Shown: piece after piece, positions 1 through 8,042 of the stretch
How the letters are laid out: the number at the start of each line of letters is the position of its first letter
Numbering within the stretch: position 1 is the stretch's first letter
Assembly: GCF_900635155.1 (NCBI RefSeq)
Contig: NZ_LR134002.1
Location: 62,001-126,000, forward strand
DNA from: Streptococcus sanguinis
GTDB lineage: Bacteria; Bacillota; Bacilli; Lactobacillales; Streptococcaceae
Reading direction: 5' to 3'
Length of the DNA stretch: 64,000 bases
Made by a program: the position numbers and the translations under genes
Notes under the pieces: model-generated
What the model was told of the DNA's origin: nothing
The model's input: only the letters and a program-made list of their open reading frames with translations
The model's database searches: none

Positions 1-774
1 AAACGCAGCTTGTTCACTTTCCAATTAGGCTGGAACTACGAGCGGATGCAAGGTTCTGGTTATCTCTACATGCTTTTACCTCAGCTGCGTAAAATGTACG
101 GAGACGGCACTCCAGAATTGAAAGAAATGATGAAATTGCATACGCAATTCTTCAATACCTCACCTTTCTTCCACACCATTATTGCAGGTTTTGACCTAGC
201 TATGGAAGAAAAAGACGGGGTTAAATCAAAAGATGCGGTCAATGGTATCAAGACAGGTCTTATGGGACCGTTTGCTCCTCTTGGAGACTCTATCTTTGGC
301 TCTCTTGTGCCAGCTATCATGGGATCTATCGCTGCTACCATGGCTATTGCAGGCCAGCCTTGGGGAATTTTCCTTTGGATTGCTGTAGCAATTGTTTATG
401 ATATTTTCCGTTGGAAACAGTTAGAATTTGCCTACAAAGAAGGGGTCAATCTCATCACCAACATGCAAAGTACTTTGACAGCTCTTGTTGAAGCGGCTTC
501 TGTACTGGGTATCTTCATGGTGGGTGGTTTGATTGCTACTATGATCAACTTTGAAGTATCTTGGGTATGGAACATCGGTGAGAAAGCTATTGATTTCCAA
601 GACATGATGAATCTGATTTTCCCACGTTTGATTCCAGCAGTCTTTACGGGCTTTATCTTCTGGCTTTTGGGCAAGAAAGGAATGAACTCTACTAAGGCTA
701 TCTTCATTATCATTATCATGGCAGTAAGCTTCTCTGCTATTGGCTACTTCCTGCTGGGACAAGTACCAGAGTAA
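1..774 (+). CDS. agaD: PTS mannose-family EIID component (5' truncated)
   Basis: Membrane subunit IID of a mannose/fructose/sorbose-family phosphotransferase permease, which together with IIC moves the sugar while IIB phosphorylates it. The frame is open from base 1 and the motif FQLGWNYERMQGSGYLY is typical of the IID N-terminus, so the true start lies upstream; the TTG at 10 is not the real start. About 257 codons remain of a usual 270-280. Hydrophobic segments lie near the middle (LVPAIMGSIAATMAIAG) and the C-terminus ends in two further membrane stretches. EIIA follows after 11 bases, then agaS, an aldolase and galM, the order of streptococcal N-acetylgalactosamine/galactoside operons. 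The substrate is inferred from these neighbours only. Confidence 0.9.
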   Translation, partial: KRSLFTFQLGWNYERMQGSGYLYMLLPQLRKMYGDGTPELKEMMKLHTQFFNTSPFFHTIIAGFDLAMEEKDGVKSKDAVNGIKTGLMGPFAPLGDSIFGSLVPAIMGSIAATMAIAGQPWGIFLWIAVAIVYDIFRWKQLEFAYKEGVNLITNMQSTLTALVEAASVLGIFMVGGLIATMINFEVSWVWNIGEKAIDFQDMMNLIFPRLIPAVFTGFIFWLLGKKGMNSTKAIFIIIIMAVSFSAIGYFLLGQVPE

Positions 775-785
775 TGGAGTGATTT

Positions 786-1190
786 ATGAGTAAGAAATTA
801 GTTTTAGTTAGCCACGGCCGCTTTTGTGAGGAGCTGAAGACCACTACGGAAATGATTATGGGGCCTCAGGAAGACATCTATGCAGTAGCCTTGCTTCCAG
901 AGGAAGGCCCAGAAGACTTCGCAGCTAAATTCTTAGAAACAGTCAAAGACTTTGAGGATTACTTGGTTTTTGCGGATCTCTTGGGGGGCACTCCTTGTAA
1001 TGTAGTCAGCCGCTTCATTATGGAAGGACAGGATATCGAGCTTTATGCGGGGGTCAATCTGCCCATGGTCATTGAGTTTATCAATGCATCTTTGACAGGA
1101 GCAGAAGTCAGCTATCCATCCAAGGCAGCAGAGAATATTGTTAAGGTCAATGATGTTCTAGCTGGCCTAATGGATGATGAAGATGAATAA
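786..1190 (+). CDS. agaF: PTS mannose-family EIIA component
   Basis: Cytoplasmic phosphocarrier that takes phosphate from HPr and passes it to EIIB of the same permease. The 134-residue length fits a stand-alone EIIA domain. The expected phosphorylated histidine is His10 in LVSHGRF, and DLLGGTPCN is the conserved loop of the fold. It starts 11 bases behind the EIID gene, so the two are co-transcribed. The acidic C-terminus (GLMDDEDE) is usual. The gene symbol is by analogy with N-acetylgalactosamine operons; the sugar is not proven by this sequence. Confidence 0.9.
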   Translation: MSKKLVLVSHGRFCEELKTTTEMIMGPQEDIYAVALLPEEGPEDFAAKFLETVKDFEDYLVFADLLGGTPCNVVSRFIMEGQDIELYAGVNLPMVIEFINASLTGAEVSYPSKAAENIVKVNDVLAGLMDDEDE

Positions 1191-1192
1191 AA

Positions 1193-1289
1193 GCTTGAAC
1201 AATCACTTCTAGTTGGGTGAAGTCAGTGCGTTGTCAGCAGATGGGAGACTGCTGATAGGTAAGGCCGAGCCACAGTGGATGATTCAAGC
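1193..1289 (+). other. structured intergenic stretch in the aga operon
   Basis: The 300-base gap between EIIA and agaS is unusually long for neighbours in one operon. It holds an outer inverted repeat (GCTTGAA at 1193 against TTCAAGC at 1283) enclosing a perfect 7-bp hairpin (TCAGCAG 1234-1240 / CTGCTGA 1249-1255). I recognise no RNA family and find no convincing coding frame. It could be a small RNA, a processing or attenuation element, or a decayed repeat. Confidence 0.35.
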
Positions 1290-1421
1290 ATATTGGTTTA
1301 AGAGGAATTTGGGAGATGCCTCTTGACCTAGGGAAATGGATGGTTCAGCATTGCAAAATGCAGTCGCTGTCTGGTTTGAAAAAGCTTGTTAAAAGTATAT
1401 TTCAAGTCTAGCCATCGTTGC

Positions 1422-1484
1422 GGGGGTGGGACAGCGAGCCGAAAATCTTTGATTTTCTGGATTCTGTCTCGCTCCCCCTTTTTT
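1422..1484 (+). repeat. GGGACAG-type inverted repeat with T-run, terminator-like
   Basis: The left arm GGGGGTGGGACAGCGAG and right arm CTGTCTCGCTCCCCC can pair imperfectly. A perfect inner hairpin, GAAAATC (1441-1447) / GATTTTC (1451-1457), lies between them, and six T follow. Intergenic elements of the form GGGA-TGGGACAG...CTGTCCCA are common in streptococcal genomes. Here it sits just before agaS and could reduce read-through from the PTS genes. Confidence 0.55.
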
Positions 1485-1512
1485 CAAATGATGGAAAGGA
1501 ATGAGAAAGAGA

Positions 1513-2679
1513 ATGTTAGATTATTCACAGGAAGAATTGCAGCGTCTGGGGGCTGACATCACAACGAGAGAAATCTATCAGCAGCCTGAGGTTTGGCAGG
1601 AAGCCTTTGAACTTTACAAGGTTCAGGCCGCAGATATCGCTGCTTTTCTGAAAAAAATCGAGGACAAATATGACTACATCAAGGTCATTTTTGCTGGAGC
1701 CGGCTCATCAGCCTATGTCGGAGATACCTTGACGCCTTATTTCAGGCAGATGTATGATGAGCGCAAATGGAATTTTAACGCTATTGCAACGACAGATATC
1801 GTAGCCAATCCCTTGGTACATCTGAAGAGAGAAGTGCCTACAGTGCTGGTTTCCTTTGCCCGCAGTGGAAATTCCCCAGAAAGTGTAGCGACTGTGGACT
1901 TGGCTAAGCAGCTGGTGGATGACTTGTATCAGATTACCATTACTTGTGCTGCCCAAGGCAAGCTAGCCCAGCAGGCCCAAGGTGATGAGAAGAATCTTTT
2001 GCTCCTGCAGCCGGAAGCTTCTAATGATGCTGGTTTTGCCATGACCTCTAGCTTCAGTTCCATGATGCTGACAGCCCTTTTGGTCTTTGATCGGGCTGAA
2101 CTAGCCCAGAAGGAAGCCAAGGTTGCGGCTCTGATTCAGCTCAGTCAGGATGTTTTAGAACGCGTTGCAGATGTGCAGCAGCTGGTTGATTTGGATTTCA
2201 GTCGGGTCATTTATCTGGGAGCAGGGCATTTCTTTGGTCTGGCGCATGAAGCCCAGCTTAAGATTTTAGAGCTGACAGCCGGCCAAATTGCGACCATGTA
2301 CGAAAGCCCAGTCGGCTTCCGGCATGGACCTAAGTCGTTGATTAACCAAGACACAGTCGTTTTGGTCTTTGGTTCGACAGATGCCTATACCAAGGCTTAT
2401 GATTTGGACTTGGTGCGGGAAGTGGCTGGTGACGGGATTGTCCGCAGACTAGTCTTGCTGACTGACCGAGAGGAGCAGTTGGAAGGAGTCGATCAAGTAG
2501 TGCTAAGTACCCAAGAGCCTCTGGGAGATAGCTATCGCATCTTCCCTTACATCGTTTACGCTCAGCTCTTTGCTCTCTTGTCCTCGCTCAAGGTTAAGAA
2601 CCGTCCAGATACACCATCTCCGACAGGAACAGTCAATCGTGTAGTACAGGGAGTTATCATTCACCCTCTTGGGCAGTAA
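1513..2679 (+). CDS. agaS: AgaS-family SIS-domain sugar-phosphate isomerase/deaminase
   Basis: Cytoplasmic enzyme with two SIS (sugar isomerase) domains, related to the isomerising half of GlmS. In galactosamine pathways AgaS deaminates and isomerises galactosamine-6-phosphate to tagatose-6-phosphate. SIS features seen are [12 protein letters not shown] near residue 57, [14 protein letters not shown] near 110, and the second domain with [17 protein letters not shown] followed by [12 protein letters not shown] place the start at the second ATG (1513, MLDYSQEEL): the ATG at 1501 abuts its AAGGA ribosome site with no spacing. The aldolase for the next steps begins 14 bases downstream. Length about 388 residues, normal for AgaS. 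Confidence 0.88.
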   Translation: MLDYSQEELQRLGADITTREIYQQPEVWQEAFELYKVQAADIAAFLKKIEDKYDYIKVIFAGAGSSAYVGDTLTPYFRQMYDERKWNFNAIATTDIVANPLVHLKREVPTVLVSFARSGNSPESVATVDLAKQLVDDLYQITITCAAQGKLAQQAQGDEKNLLLLQPEASNDAGFAMTSSFSSMMLTALLVFDRAELAQKEAKVAALIQLSQDVLERVADVQQLVDLDFSRVIYLGAGHFFGLAHEAQLKILELTAGQIATMYESPVGFRHGPKSLINQDTVVLVFGSTDAYTKAYDLDLVREVAGDGIVRRLVLLTDREEQLEGVDQVVLSTQEPLGDSYRIFPYIVYAQLFALLSSLKVKNRPDTPSPTGTVNRVVQGVIIHPLGQ

Positions 2680-2693
2680 GAAAAGGAAAATCT

Positions 2694-3731
2694 ATGGAGA
2701 AATTACAAATCAGCCACAAAAAAGTGAGCCATTTGAAAAAATTATCAGACGAGCAGGGAATTATCGGGGCTTTAGCCATTGACCAGCGTGGCTCGCTAAA
2801 GAAAATGCTGGCTAGTGGAGAAGATGCGCCTTCTGGTGACCAAGCTCTGGTTCAGTTTAAAGAATTAATCTCCAGTCAGTTGACGCCCTATGCCAGCTCC
2901 ATCCTGCTGGATCCAGAGTTCGGTCTGCCGGCAGCAGAGCTGCGGGATGCGTCCTGCGGGCTTATAGTGGCCTACGAGAAGACTGGCTATGATGCGACAG
3001 CCGAGGGCCGCCTGCCAGACTTGCTGCCAAACTGGTCAGCTAGTCGCATCCGAGACATGGGCGCAGATGCCGTCAAGGTCTTGATTTACTATGATGTGGA
3101 TGATAAGCCGGAAATCAACGACATCAAGCAGGCCTGGGTTGAGCGCGTGGGCAGCGAATGCTTAGCTGAGGATATTCCCTATTTTCTGGAGATTCTAACC
3201 TATGATGCTAAGAGTGACAGTGTCTTGGACGCTAACTATGCCAAGCTTAAGCCGCATAAGGTCAACGAGGCAGTCAAGCTCTTTTCAAATCCCCGTTATC
3301 ATGTAGATGTCTTAAAGGTTGAAGTGCCAGTCAATATGAACTTTGTCGAGGGTTTCACCAAAGAAGGAGTTGAGCCAGTCTACAGCGTGACGGAAGCCCG
3401 AGCTTTCTTTAAAGAACAGTCAGATGCGACGCACTTGCCTTTCATCTTCCTCAGCGCTGGTGTCAGTGCCGAACTTTTCCAAGAAACGCTGCGGCTAGCC
3501 CATAAAGCGGGCTCACAGTTTAACGGAGTTCTGTGCGGACGGGCTACCTGGAAGGATGCGGTTTCTGTCTTTGCCCAAGAGGGAGCTGCAGCAGCTCAAG
3601 AGTGGCTGGACGAGACAGGCCGTCAGAATATTGAGGATCTTAATCAAGTCTTGCGCCAAACAGCGGTGTCTTGGGTGGACAAGCTTGACCTGCCTTTTGA
3701 AGACAGAACTTGGCAAGTTCGTGATTTTTAA
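2694..3731 (+). CDS. lacD: tagatose 1,6-bisphosphate aldolase
   Basis: Class I (Schiff-base) aldolase of the LacD family, which splits tagatose-1,6-bisphosphate into dihydroxyacetone phosphate and glyceraldehyde-3-phosphate. Family signatures seen are [15 protein letters not shown] near residue 25, [11 protein letters not shown] near 78, and a lysine-rich strand in [10 protein letters not shown] and [11 protein letters not shown] where the active-site lysine should lie. The 345 residues slightly exceed the usual ~326 because of an N-terminal extension. The start is supported by AAGGAAAA seven to ten bases upstream. Lying after agaS it completes the tagatose-6-phosphate route; the tagatose-6-phosphate kinase is not in this window. 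Confidence 0.92.
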   Translation: MEKLQISHKKVSHLKKLSDEQGIIGALAIDQRGSLKKMLASGEDAPSGDQALVQFKELISSQLTPYASSILLDPEFGLPAAELRDASCGLIVAYEKTGYDATAEGRLPDLLPNWSASRIRDMGADAVKVLIYYDVDDKPEINDIKQAWVERVGSECLAEDIPYFLEILTYDAKSDSVLDANYAKLKPHKVNEAVKLFSNPRYHVDVLKVEVPVNMNFVEGFTKEGVEPVYSVTEARAFFKEQSDATHLPFIFLSAGVSAELFQETLRLAHKAGSQFNGVLCGRATWKDAVSVFAQEGAAAAQEWLDETGRQNIEDLNQVLRQTAVSWVDKLDLPFEDRTWQVRDF

Positions 3732-3755
3732 CAGGATAGATAAAAGAGGTTTGGT

Positions 3756-4802
3756 ATGAAATCTTACCGAGAATCCATTTTTGGCAAGCTGGGAAGTCAG
3801 GAGATTCTGGCTTATACCTTTGAAAACGATCGAGGTTATCGTCTGACAGTCATGAACTACGGAGCGACCGTCGTCCAGTATGTTACTCCTGATAAGGATA
3901 ATCACTTTGACAATATCGTCGTTGGCTTTGATCAGTTTGAGGATTATATTGGAAACAGCCCTAAGCACGGAGCCAGTATTGGTCCGGTGGCTGGGCGTAT
4001 TGCCGGAGCGGCTTTTGAGCTGAATGGTCAGACCTTTCAGCTAGAGACCAATAATGGCTCAAACTGCAATCATAGTGGATCCAGCGGCTGGGATAGTGCG
4101 GTTTTTGAAGTAGAGGAAGTCAGTAATGACGGACTTATCTTTTATACAGAGCGGACTGACGGAACTGGCGGTTTTCCGGGCAATCTGAAAATCTGGGTTT
4201 CCTATACCCTGACAGAGAAAGGCGAGCTGGAAATCTCTTATCAAGTTCAGACTGATCAGGATACCTTGCTCAATCCGACCAACCACAGCTACTTCAACCT
4301 GTCTGGTCGTTTCAATCAGCCCATTGATGACCATATTCTGCAGCTCAATACCGATGGTGTCTACCCTATCGCAGCTGATGGCCTTCCTGATAAAAAGGCT
4401 GATGCAGAGTGTGACTTTGTTAAGAAGCTGACCAAGGGCGCTGCCCTTAAGGAAATTTTCGACGCGCCAGACGAGCAAATCCAGCTGGTATCTGGCTTGG
4501 ATCATCCTTTTGCGCTAAGCCCAAGCCGAGACCAGGCAGGCGCGCTCTATCATCCAGCATCGGGCCGCCGTCTGACTATTGAGACTCAGGCGCCCTGCTT
4601 AGTGATTTATTCAGCGAATTGCGTAGATGATTCGGTTCAATTTGATGGACAGTCTATGATTCAGCATAATGGCTTGGCTCTGGAAGCTCAGGCTCTGCCG
4701 GATGCCATTCACAGCAGCCAGCAGTCAGATGTCATTCTCAAGGCCGGTCAGATTTTCACCAGCAGGACAGTGTATTTTGCTGATGTAAAAGCAACTTTAT
4801 AA
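3756..4802 (+). CDS. galM: aldose 1-epimerase (mutarotase)
   Basis: Interconverts alpha and beta anomers of galactose or glucose in the cytoplasm. The 348-residue product shows the family pattern: MNYGATVVQYVTPD near residue 32, GRIAGAAFELNGQTFQLE near 80, the catalytic-region NPTNHSYFNLSG near 173, and the C-terminal ALEAQALPDA with a conserved glutamate near 307. The gene is 24 bases behind lacD, has a GAGG ribosome site and closes the operon; a strong hairpin terminator follows. It probably feeds galactose released from glycans into the pathway. Confidence 0.92.
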   Translation: MKSYRESIFGKLGSQEILAYTFENDRGYRLTVMNYGATVVQYVTPDKDNHFDNIVVGFDQFEDYIGNSPKHGASIGPVAGRIAGAAFELNGQTFQLETNNGSNCNHSGSSGWDSAVFEVEEVSNDGLIFYTERTDGTGGFPGNLKIWVSYTLTEKGELEISYQVQTDQDTLLNPTNHSYFNLSGRFNQPIDDHILQLNTDGVYPIAADGLPDKKADAECDFVKKLTKGAALKEIFDAPDEQIQLVSGLDHPFALSPSRDQAGALYHPASGRRLTIETQAPCLVIYSANCVDDSVQFDGQSMIQHNGLALEAQALPDAIHSSQQSDVILKAGQIFTSRTVYFADVKATL

Positions 4803-4826
4803 AGAAACAATCGCGAAAGAGCACAG

Positions 4827-4860
4827 AAAACGGCAGTACCTCCTTCTGCCGTTTTTCTTT
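4827..4860 (+). terminator. intrinsic terminator after galM
   Basis: AAAACGGCAG (4827-4836) and CTGCCGTTTT (4846-4855) form a ten-base-pair perfect stem with a nine-base loop, running into T-rich sequence. It ends the aga/galM operon. Confidence 0.85.
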
Positions 4861-4958
4861 GTCCAGTTTTCAGCGACTATGTTTTCAGTAGCTAATCTTG
4901 AGCAAGGAAAGAGCCTCCACAATCAAAAGCAAAATCTTTTTTGCTAACTGAATTTTAC

Positions 4959-4991
4959 TTTAAGTTTTTCTTAAGGTAAGACTGCTATACT
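4959..4991 (+). promoter_or_regulatory. CiaR-box promoter of first csRNA
   Basis: TTTAAG (4959-4964), a five-base spacer, then CTTAAG (4970-4975) match the TTTAAG-N5-TTTAAG CiaR site. Ten bases later comes TATACT (4986-4991) as the -10 box. No -35 box is seen, as expected for a promoter where the response regulator binds in that place. Confidence 0.8.
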
Positions 4992-4997
4992 TATTTT

Positions 4998-5089
4998 TAT
5001 CAAATGAAGCCCCCTAACTTTGTTTGATAATCCTAAACTTTTTCATAATAATCTCCCATAAAGGCCACCCAATCCGGTGGTCTTTTTTT
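4998..5089 (+). ncRNA. csRNA (CiaR-dependent small RNA), copy 1
   Basis: About 90 nt from the predicted start to the T-run. The 5' part folds as ATCAAA...TTTGAT with the loop AGCCCCCTAAC, a pyrimidine-rich sequence complementary to ribosome-binding sites. The 3' end is a terminator hairpin (GGCCACC 5063-5069 / GGTGGTC 5076-5082, then seven T). This layout, and a near-identical second copy downstream, match the csRNA family of streptococci, which pair with Shine-Dalgarno/start regions of target mRNAs. Exact ends are inferred. Confidence 0.8.
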
Positions 5090-5167
5090 GCTCAAATTTT
5101 AGAATAAGACAGGAAGTTTATCGGATTGTAACTCAAATGTTAAATTTTAAAGGATACGTTATACAAA

Positions 5168-5200
5168 GTTAAGGTTTCTTTAAGTTAGGGACAGTATACT
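5168..5200 (+). promoter_or_regulatory. CiaR-box promoter of second csRNA
   Basis: GTTAAG (5168-5173), GTTTC spacer, TTTAAG (5179-5184), then ten bases to TATACT (5195-5200). The geometry is the same as in the first copy; the left half-site deviates by one base. Confidence 0.8.
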
Positions 5201-5206
5201 ATGAGT

Positions 5207-5301
5207 ATCAAATGAAGACCTCCTAACTTTATTTGATAGAAATCCTAAACTTTTTCATAATAATCTCCCATAAAGGCCACCCAATCTGGTGGTCTTTTTT
5301 T
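5207..5301 (+). ncRNA. csRNA (CiaR-dependent small RNA), copy 2
   Basis: Tandem relative of the first csRNA, nearly identical from the middle (TCCTAAACTTTTTCATAATA...) to the terminator (GGCCACC / GGTGGTC + T-run). The loop here reads GACCTCCTAAC, containing ACCTCCT, a sequence identical to the 16S rRNA anti-Shine-Dalgarno and so able to pair with AGGAGGT sites. Size about 95 nt. Confidence 0.8.
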
Positions 5302-5322
5302 GTGTTCAGACGTGGATTAGAT

Positions 5323-5353
5323 TTGCTTCCTCTGCCTTATTTTCTGCTATAAT
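5323..5353 (+). promoter_or_regulatory. ruvB promoter, extended -10, apparently leaderless
   Basis: TG-C-TATAAT (-10 at 5348-5353) with a weak TTGCTT (5323-5328) 19 bases upstream. The expected transcription start, six to seven bases after the -10 box, falls on or beside the ATG at 5360. No Shine-Dalgarno precedes that ATG. Confidence 0.65.
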
Positions 5354-5359
5354 AGTTCT

Positions 5360-6358
5360 ATGAGTAGAATTTTAGATAATGAATTAATGGGTGATGAGGA
5401 ATTGGTGGAACGCACCTTGCGCCCCCAGTATTTACAGGAGTATATCGGTCAGGACAAGGTCAAGAATCAGCTGAAGATTTTTATTGAAGCGGCTAAGCTG
5501 AGGGATGAGGCGCTGGATCACACCCTGCTTTTTGGCCCTCCAGGTCTGGGGAAGACGACCATGGCCTTTGTCATTGCCAATGAACTAGGCGTAAATCTCA
5601 AGCAAACTTCAGGTCCGGTGATTGAAAAGTCCGGTGATTTGGTTGCAATCTTAAATGACCTTGAGCCGGGTGATGTCCTCTTTATAGATGAGATTCACCG
5701 CTTGCCAATGGCAGTAGAGGAAGTGCTGTACAGCGCTATGGAAGACTTTTACATCGACATTATGATTGGCTCAGGCGAGACCAGTCGCAGTGTCCATCTG
5801 GATTTGCCGCCTTTCACTCTGATTGGGGCGACCACTCGGGCAGGTATGCTGTCCAATCCTCTGCGTGCTCGCTTTGGGATTACTGGTCACATGGAGTATT
5901 ATGAAGCTGGCGACTTGACGGAAATCGTTGAGCGGACGGCAGAGATTTTTGAGATGGATATTACCCACGAGGCTGCGAAGGAGCTGGCTCTGCGTAGCCG
6001 AGGCACACCGCGGATTGCCAACCGCTTGCTCAAGCGGGTCCGGGACTATGCGCAGATTATGGGCAATGGCCTGATTGATGATAAGATTACCGACCAGGCT
6101 CTCTCCATGCTGGATGTGGACCAGGAAGGACTGGACTATGTGGACCAGAAGATTTTGAAGACTATGATTGAGGTCTACGGTGGCGGTCCCGTGGGGCTGG
6201 GAACCCTCTCGGTCAATATTGCTGAGGAGCGTGAAACAGTGGAGGACATGTATGAGCCTTATCTGATTCAGAAAGGCTTCGTCATGCGGACACGGACTGG
6301 GCGCGTGGCTACCCGTAAAGCCTATGAGCATCTAGGATATGAGTATATGAAGGAATGA
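5360..6358 (+). CDS. ruvB: Holliday junction branch-migration helicase RuvB
   Basis: Hexameric AAA+ motor that drives branch migration of Holliday junctions with RuvA. The 332 residues show Walker [10 protein letters not shown] near residue 60, Walker [10 protein letters not shown] near 110, sensor region [18 protein letters not shown] near 156, and the C-terminal winged helix ending in [16 protein letters not shown]. ruvA lies about 51 kb away at 57234, the usual separation in streptococci. The start follows the -10 box so closely that the mRNA may be leaderless. The stop overlaps the next ATG (ATGATG) by four bases. Confidence 0.97.
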   Translation: MSRILDNELMGDEELVERTLRPQYLQEYIGQDKVKNQLKIFIEAAKLRDEALDHTLLFGPPGLGKTTMAFVIANELGVNLKQTSGPVIEKSGDLVAILNDLEPGDVLFIDEIHRLPMAVEEVLYSAMEDFYIDIMIGSGETSRSVHLDLPPFTLIGATTRAGMLSNPLRARFGITGHMEYYEAGDLTEIVERTAEIFEMDITHEAAKELALRSRGTPRIANRLLKRVRDYAQIMGNGLIDDKITDQALSMLDVDQEGLDYVDQKILKTMIEVYGGGPVGLGTLSVNIAEERETVEDMYEPYLIQKGFVMRTRTGRVATRKAYEHLGYEYMKE

Positions 6359-6924
6359 TGACAGAAAAGGAGATTTTAGACCAACTAGGTCAAGATCCAG
6401 ACATCCGAGCGATTTTGGAAATTATTCGCAGTCTGGAGCTCAAGGATTCTTGGCTAGCGGCCGGATGTGTGAGGAATTTCATCTGGAATATGCTGTCAGA
6501 GCGACCAGGTTTTGACTCAGAGACGGATGTAGATGTCATTTTCTTTGATCCGAGTTATGCCGAGGCAGAGACGATAGAGCTGGAAGCCAAGCTCAAGTCA
6601 GACTGGCCACAGTATCGATGGGAGCTCAGAAATCAAGCCTATATGCACCGCCATAGTCCTGGAACGGCTCCTTATAAAAATGCTTGCGAAGCCATGAGTA
6701 AGTATCCTGAGCGCTGCACTGCTATCGGCCTGCGCTTGCTGGCAAATGACAAACTGGAACTTTTTGCTCCCTATGGTTTGGAGGATATCTTAAACTTTCA
6801 GGTCAGACCTACTCCTCATTTTCTTGAAAATAAGGAGCGCCAGCGTGTGTTTGCTGAGCGCTTGGCTAAGAAGAATTGGCAGAAACGCTGGCCGCAGCTG
6901 GAATGCCACTATCCCAATAAATAA
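6355..6924 (+). CDS. nucleotidyltransferase-like protein, NTP_transf_6 (DUF925) family
   Basis: A 189-residue cytoplasmic protein with a nucleotidyltransferase-like fold. [13 protein letters not shown] near residue 35 and [10 protein letters not shown] near 58 carry the paired aspartates of the family, followed by [12 protein letters not shown] and CTAIGLRL. C-terminal [18 protein letters not shown] is also conserved. Its reaction is unknown. It is translationally coupled to ruvB by a 4-base overlap; a second ATG at 6358 is possible. The coupling need not mean a role in recombination. Confidence 0.8.
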   Translation: MMTEKEILDQLGQDPDIRAILEIIRSLELKDSWLAAGCVRNFIWNMLSERPGFDSETDVDVIFFDPSYAEAETIELEAKLKSDWPQYRWELRNQAYMHRHSPGTAPYKNACEAMSKYPERCTAIGLRLLANDKLELFAPYGLEDILNFQVRPTPHFLENKERQRVFAERLAKKNWQKRWPQLECHYPNK

Positions 6925-6945
6925 GTAAAAATTAAGAGTAAAATG

Positions 6946-6988
6946 TTTAAGTTATTTTAAGGAAGTTTTAAGGAATGGATATTATACT
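6946..6988 (+). promoter_or_regulatory. CiaR-box promoter of third csRNA (three half-sites)
   Basis: TTTAAG occurs at 6946-6951, 6956-6961 and 6967-6972. The last two are spaced by exactly five bases, and TATACT (6983-6988) follows ten bases later. The extra upstream half-site is not present at the other two csRNAs. Confidence 0.8.
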
Positions 6989-6994
6989 ATGACC

Positions 6995-7083
6995 AAGTTA
7001 AGAAATTAACTTAACTCCTAAAACTTTTTTCTTTTTAAAAAATAATCTCCCTACAAAAAGCCACCAAATGGGTGGTTTTTTTG
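6995..7083 (+). ncRNA. csRNA (CiaR-dependent small RNA), third gene
   Basis: About 88 nt. A 5' hairpin GTTAAG...CTTAAC is followed by unpaired CTCCTAAAACTTTTTT, which contains CTCCT able to pair with Shine-Dalgarno sequences. The terminator is AAGCCACC AAATG GGTGGTTTTTTT. It is more diverged than the two copies before ruvB but shares the block order and the AATAATCTCCC segment. Confidence 0.8.
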
Positions 7084-7175
7084 CTATTTTTAGACATGAG
7101 AGGGGCAGGGCTTGTCAGTTTTCAACGAGAATCAGGAAACTGTAAACGATTCAGGGCTAGTTTTTGCCATTATTT

Positions 7176-7184
7176 TGTTATAAT
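7176..7184 (+). promoter_or_regulatory. promoter of the phosphatase-MORN-acyltransferase operon
   Basis: TG-T-TATAAT, an extended -10 box, lies 18 bases before the phosphatase ATG. No good -35 box is evident. Confidence 0.6.
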
Positions 7185-7201
7185 AGATAGCGAGGTATTG
7201 T

Positions 7202-7624
7202 ATGAAGAAAATTGTATTTGTATGTTTGGGCAATATCTGCCGCAGTCCGATGGCAGAATTCGTCATGAAGAGTTTAACAGACCAACTGAAAATCGAGAGC
7301 CGGGCAACCTCAAGCTGGGAGCACGGCAATCCCATTCATCGGGGGACACAGGCTATTTTTAAGAAATATGATATTGCTTATGATAGGAATAAGACTTCTC
7401 AGCAGATTTCGGCAGCGGATTTTGCGGATTTTGACTACGTCATTGGTATGGATGAAAGCAATGTCCGAGATTTGAAGCGGATGGCGCCTGAAGATTTTCA
7501 GCATAAAATTTATCAGTTTGAAGAAGAAAGTGTACCAGATCCTTGGTACACAGGAGATTTTGACCAAACCTATGATTTGGTCTTGGCTGGCTGCAAGAAG
7601 TGGCTAGAGCGTTTGGATGGATAG
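7202..7624 (+). CDS. low molecular weight protein-tyrosine phosphatase
   Basis: Cytoplasmic cysteine phosphatase that removes phosphate from phosphotyrosine. Its 140 residues contain the P-loop CLGNICRSP (nucleophile Cys8, phosphate-binding Arg14) and the catalytic-acid loop DPWYTGDF near residue 118. In firmicutes such enzymes often oppose a tyrosine kinase controlling capsule or cell-envelope work, but no kinase is encoded here. It overlaps the next gene by eight bases and likely forms an operon with the MORN and acyltransferase genes, hinting at an envelope role. Confidence 0.92.
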   Translation: MKKIVFVCLGNICRSPMAEFVMKSLTDQLKIESRATSSWEHGNPIHRGTQAIFKKYDIAYDRNKTSQQISAADFADFDYVIGMDESNVRDLKRMAPEDFQHKIYQFEEESVPDPWYTGDFDQTYDLVLAGCKKWLERLDG

Positions 7625-8042
7625 GAATATGGATAAAGTAAAAGAATTTTACGAGAAATACAAGGTCTATCTGACCCGGCAGAATTTAGAACTCTTAGCT
7701 GTAACGGTCATTGTACTGTCAGCTATTCTGGTCTTTACTTCGGGGATTCCTGGTAAGGGCGTTTTAACGCTGGATCAGGGCAAGATCAAGTATGACGGGA
7801 CCTTGGTTCGCGGGAAGATGAACGGTCAGGGGACTATGACTTTTCAAAATGGGGACAGTTATAGCGGTCAATTTCGCAATGGCATCTTTGACGGCAAAGG
7901 GACCTTTACCTCGCAGGCTGGCTGGAAATATGAAGGAGACTTCAGCAAGGGTCAGGCCGATGGACAAGGAAAGCTAACGACAGAAGGCAATGTCGTTTAT
8001 GAAGGAACGTTTAAACAAGGAATTTATCAAAATGCGCATTAA
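7617..8042 (+). CDS. membrane-anchored MORN-repeat protein
   Basis: A 141-residue protein with one membrane segment near residues 23-44 (ELLAVTVIVLSAILVFTSG) and an outer part made of MORN repeats: YDGTLVRGKMNGQGTMTF, YSGQFRNGIFDGKGTFTS, YEGDFSKGQADGQGKLTT and a final YEGTFKQG. MORN repeats mediate protein or lipid contacts; no enzyme motif is present. The first ATG (7617) overlaps the phosphatase end; ATG 7629 is an alternative but its AGGA is too close. The end overlaps the acyltransferase start by 11 bases, so it probably acts with that enzyme. Confidence 0.8.
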   Translation: MDRNMDKVKEFYEKYKVYLTRQNLELLAVTVIVLSAILVFTSGIPGKGVLTLDQGKIKYDGTLVRGKMNGQGTMTFQNGDSYSGQFRNGIFDGKGTFTSQAGWKYEGDFSKGQADGQGKLTTEGNVVYEGTFKQGIYQNAH

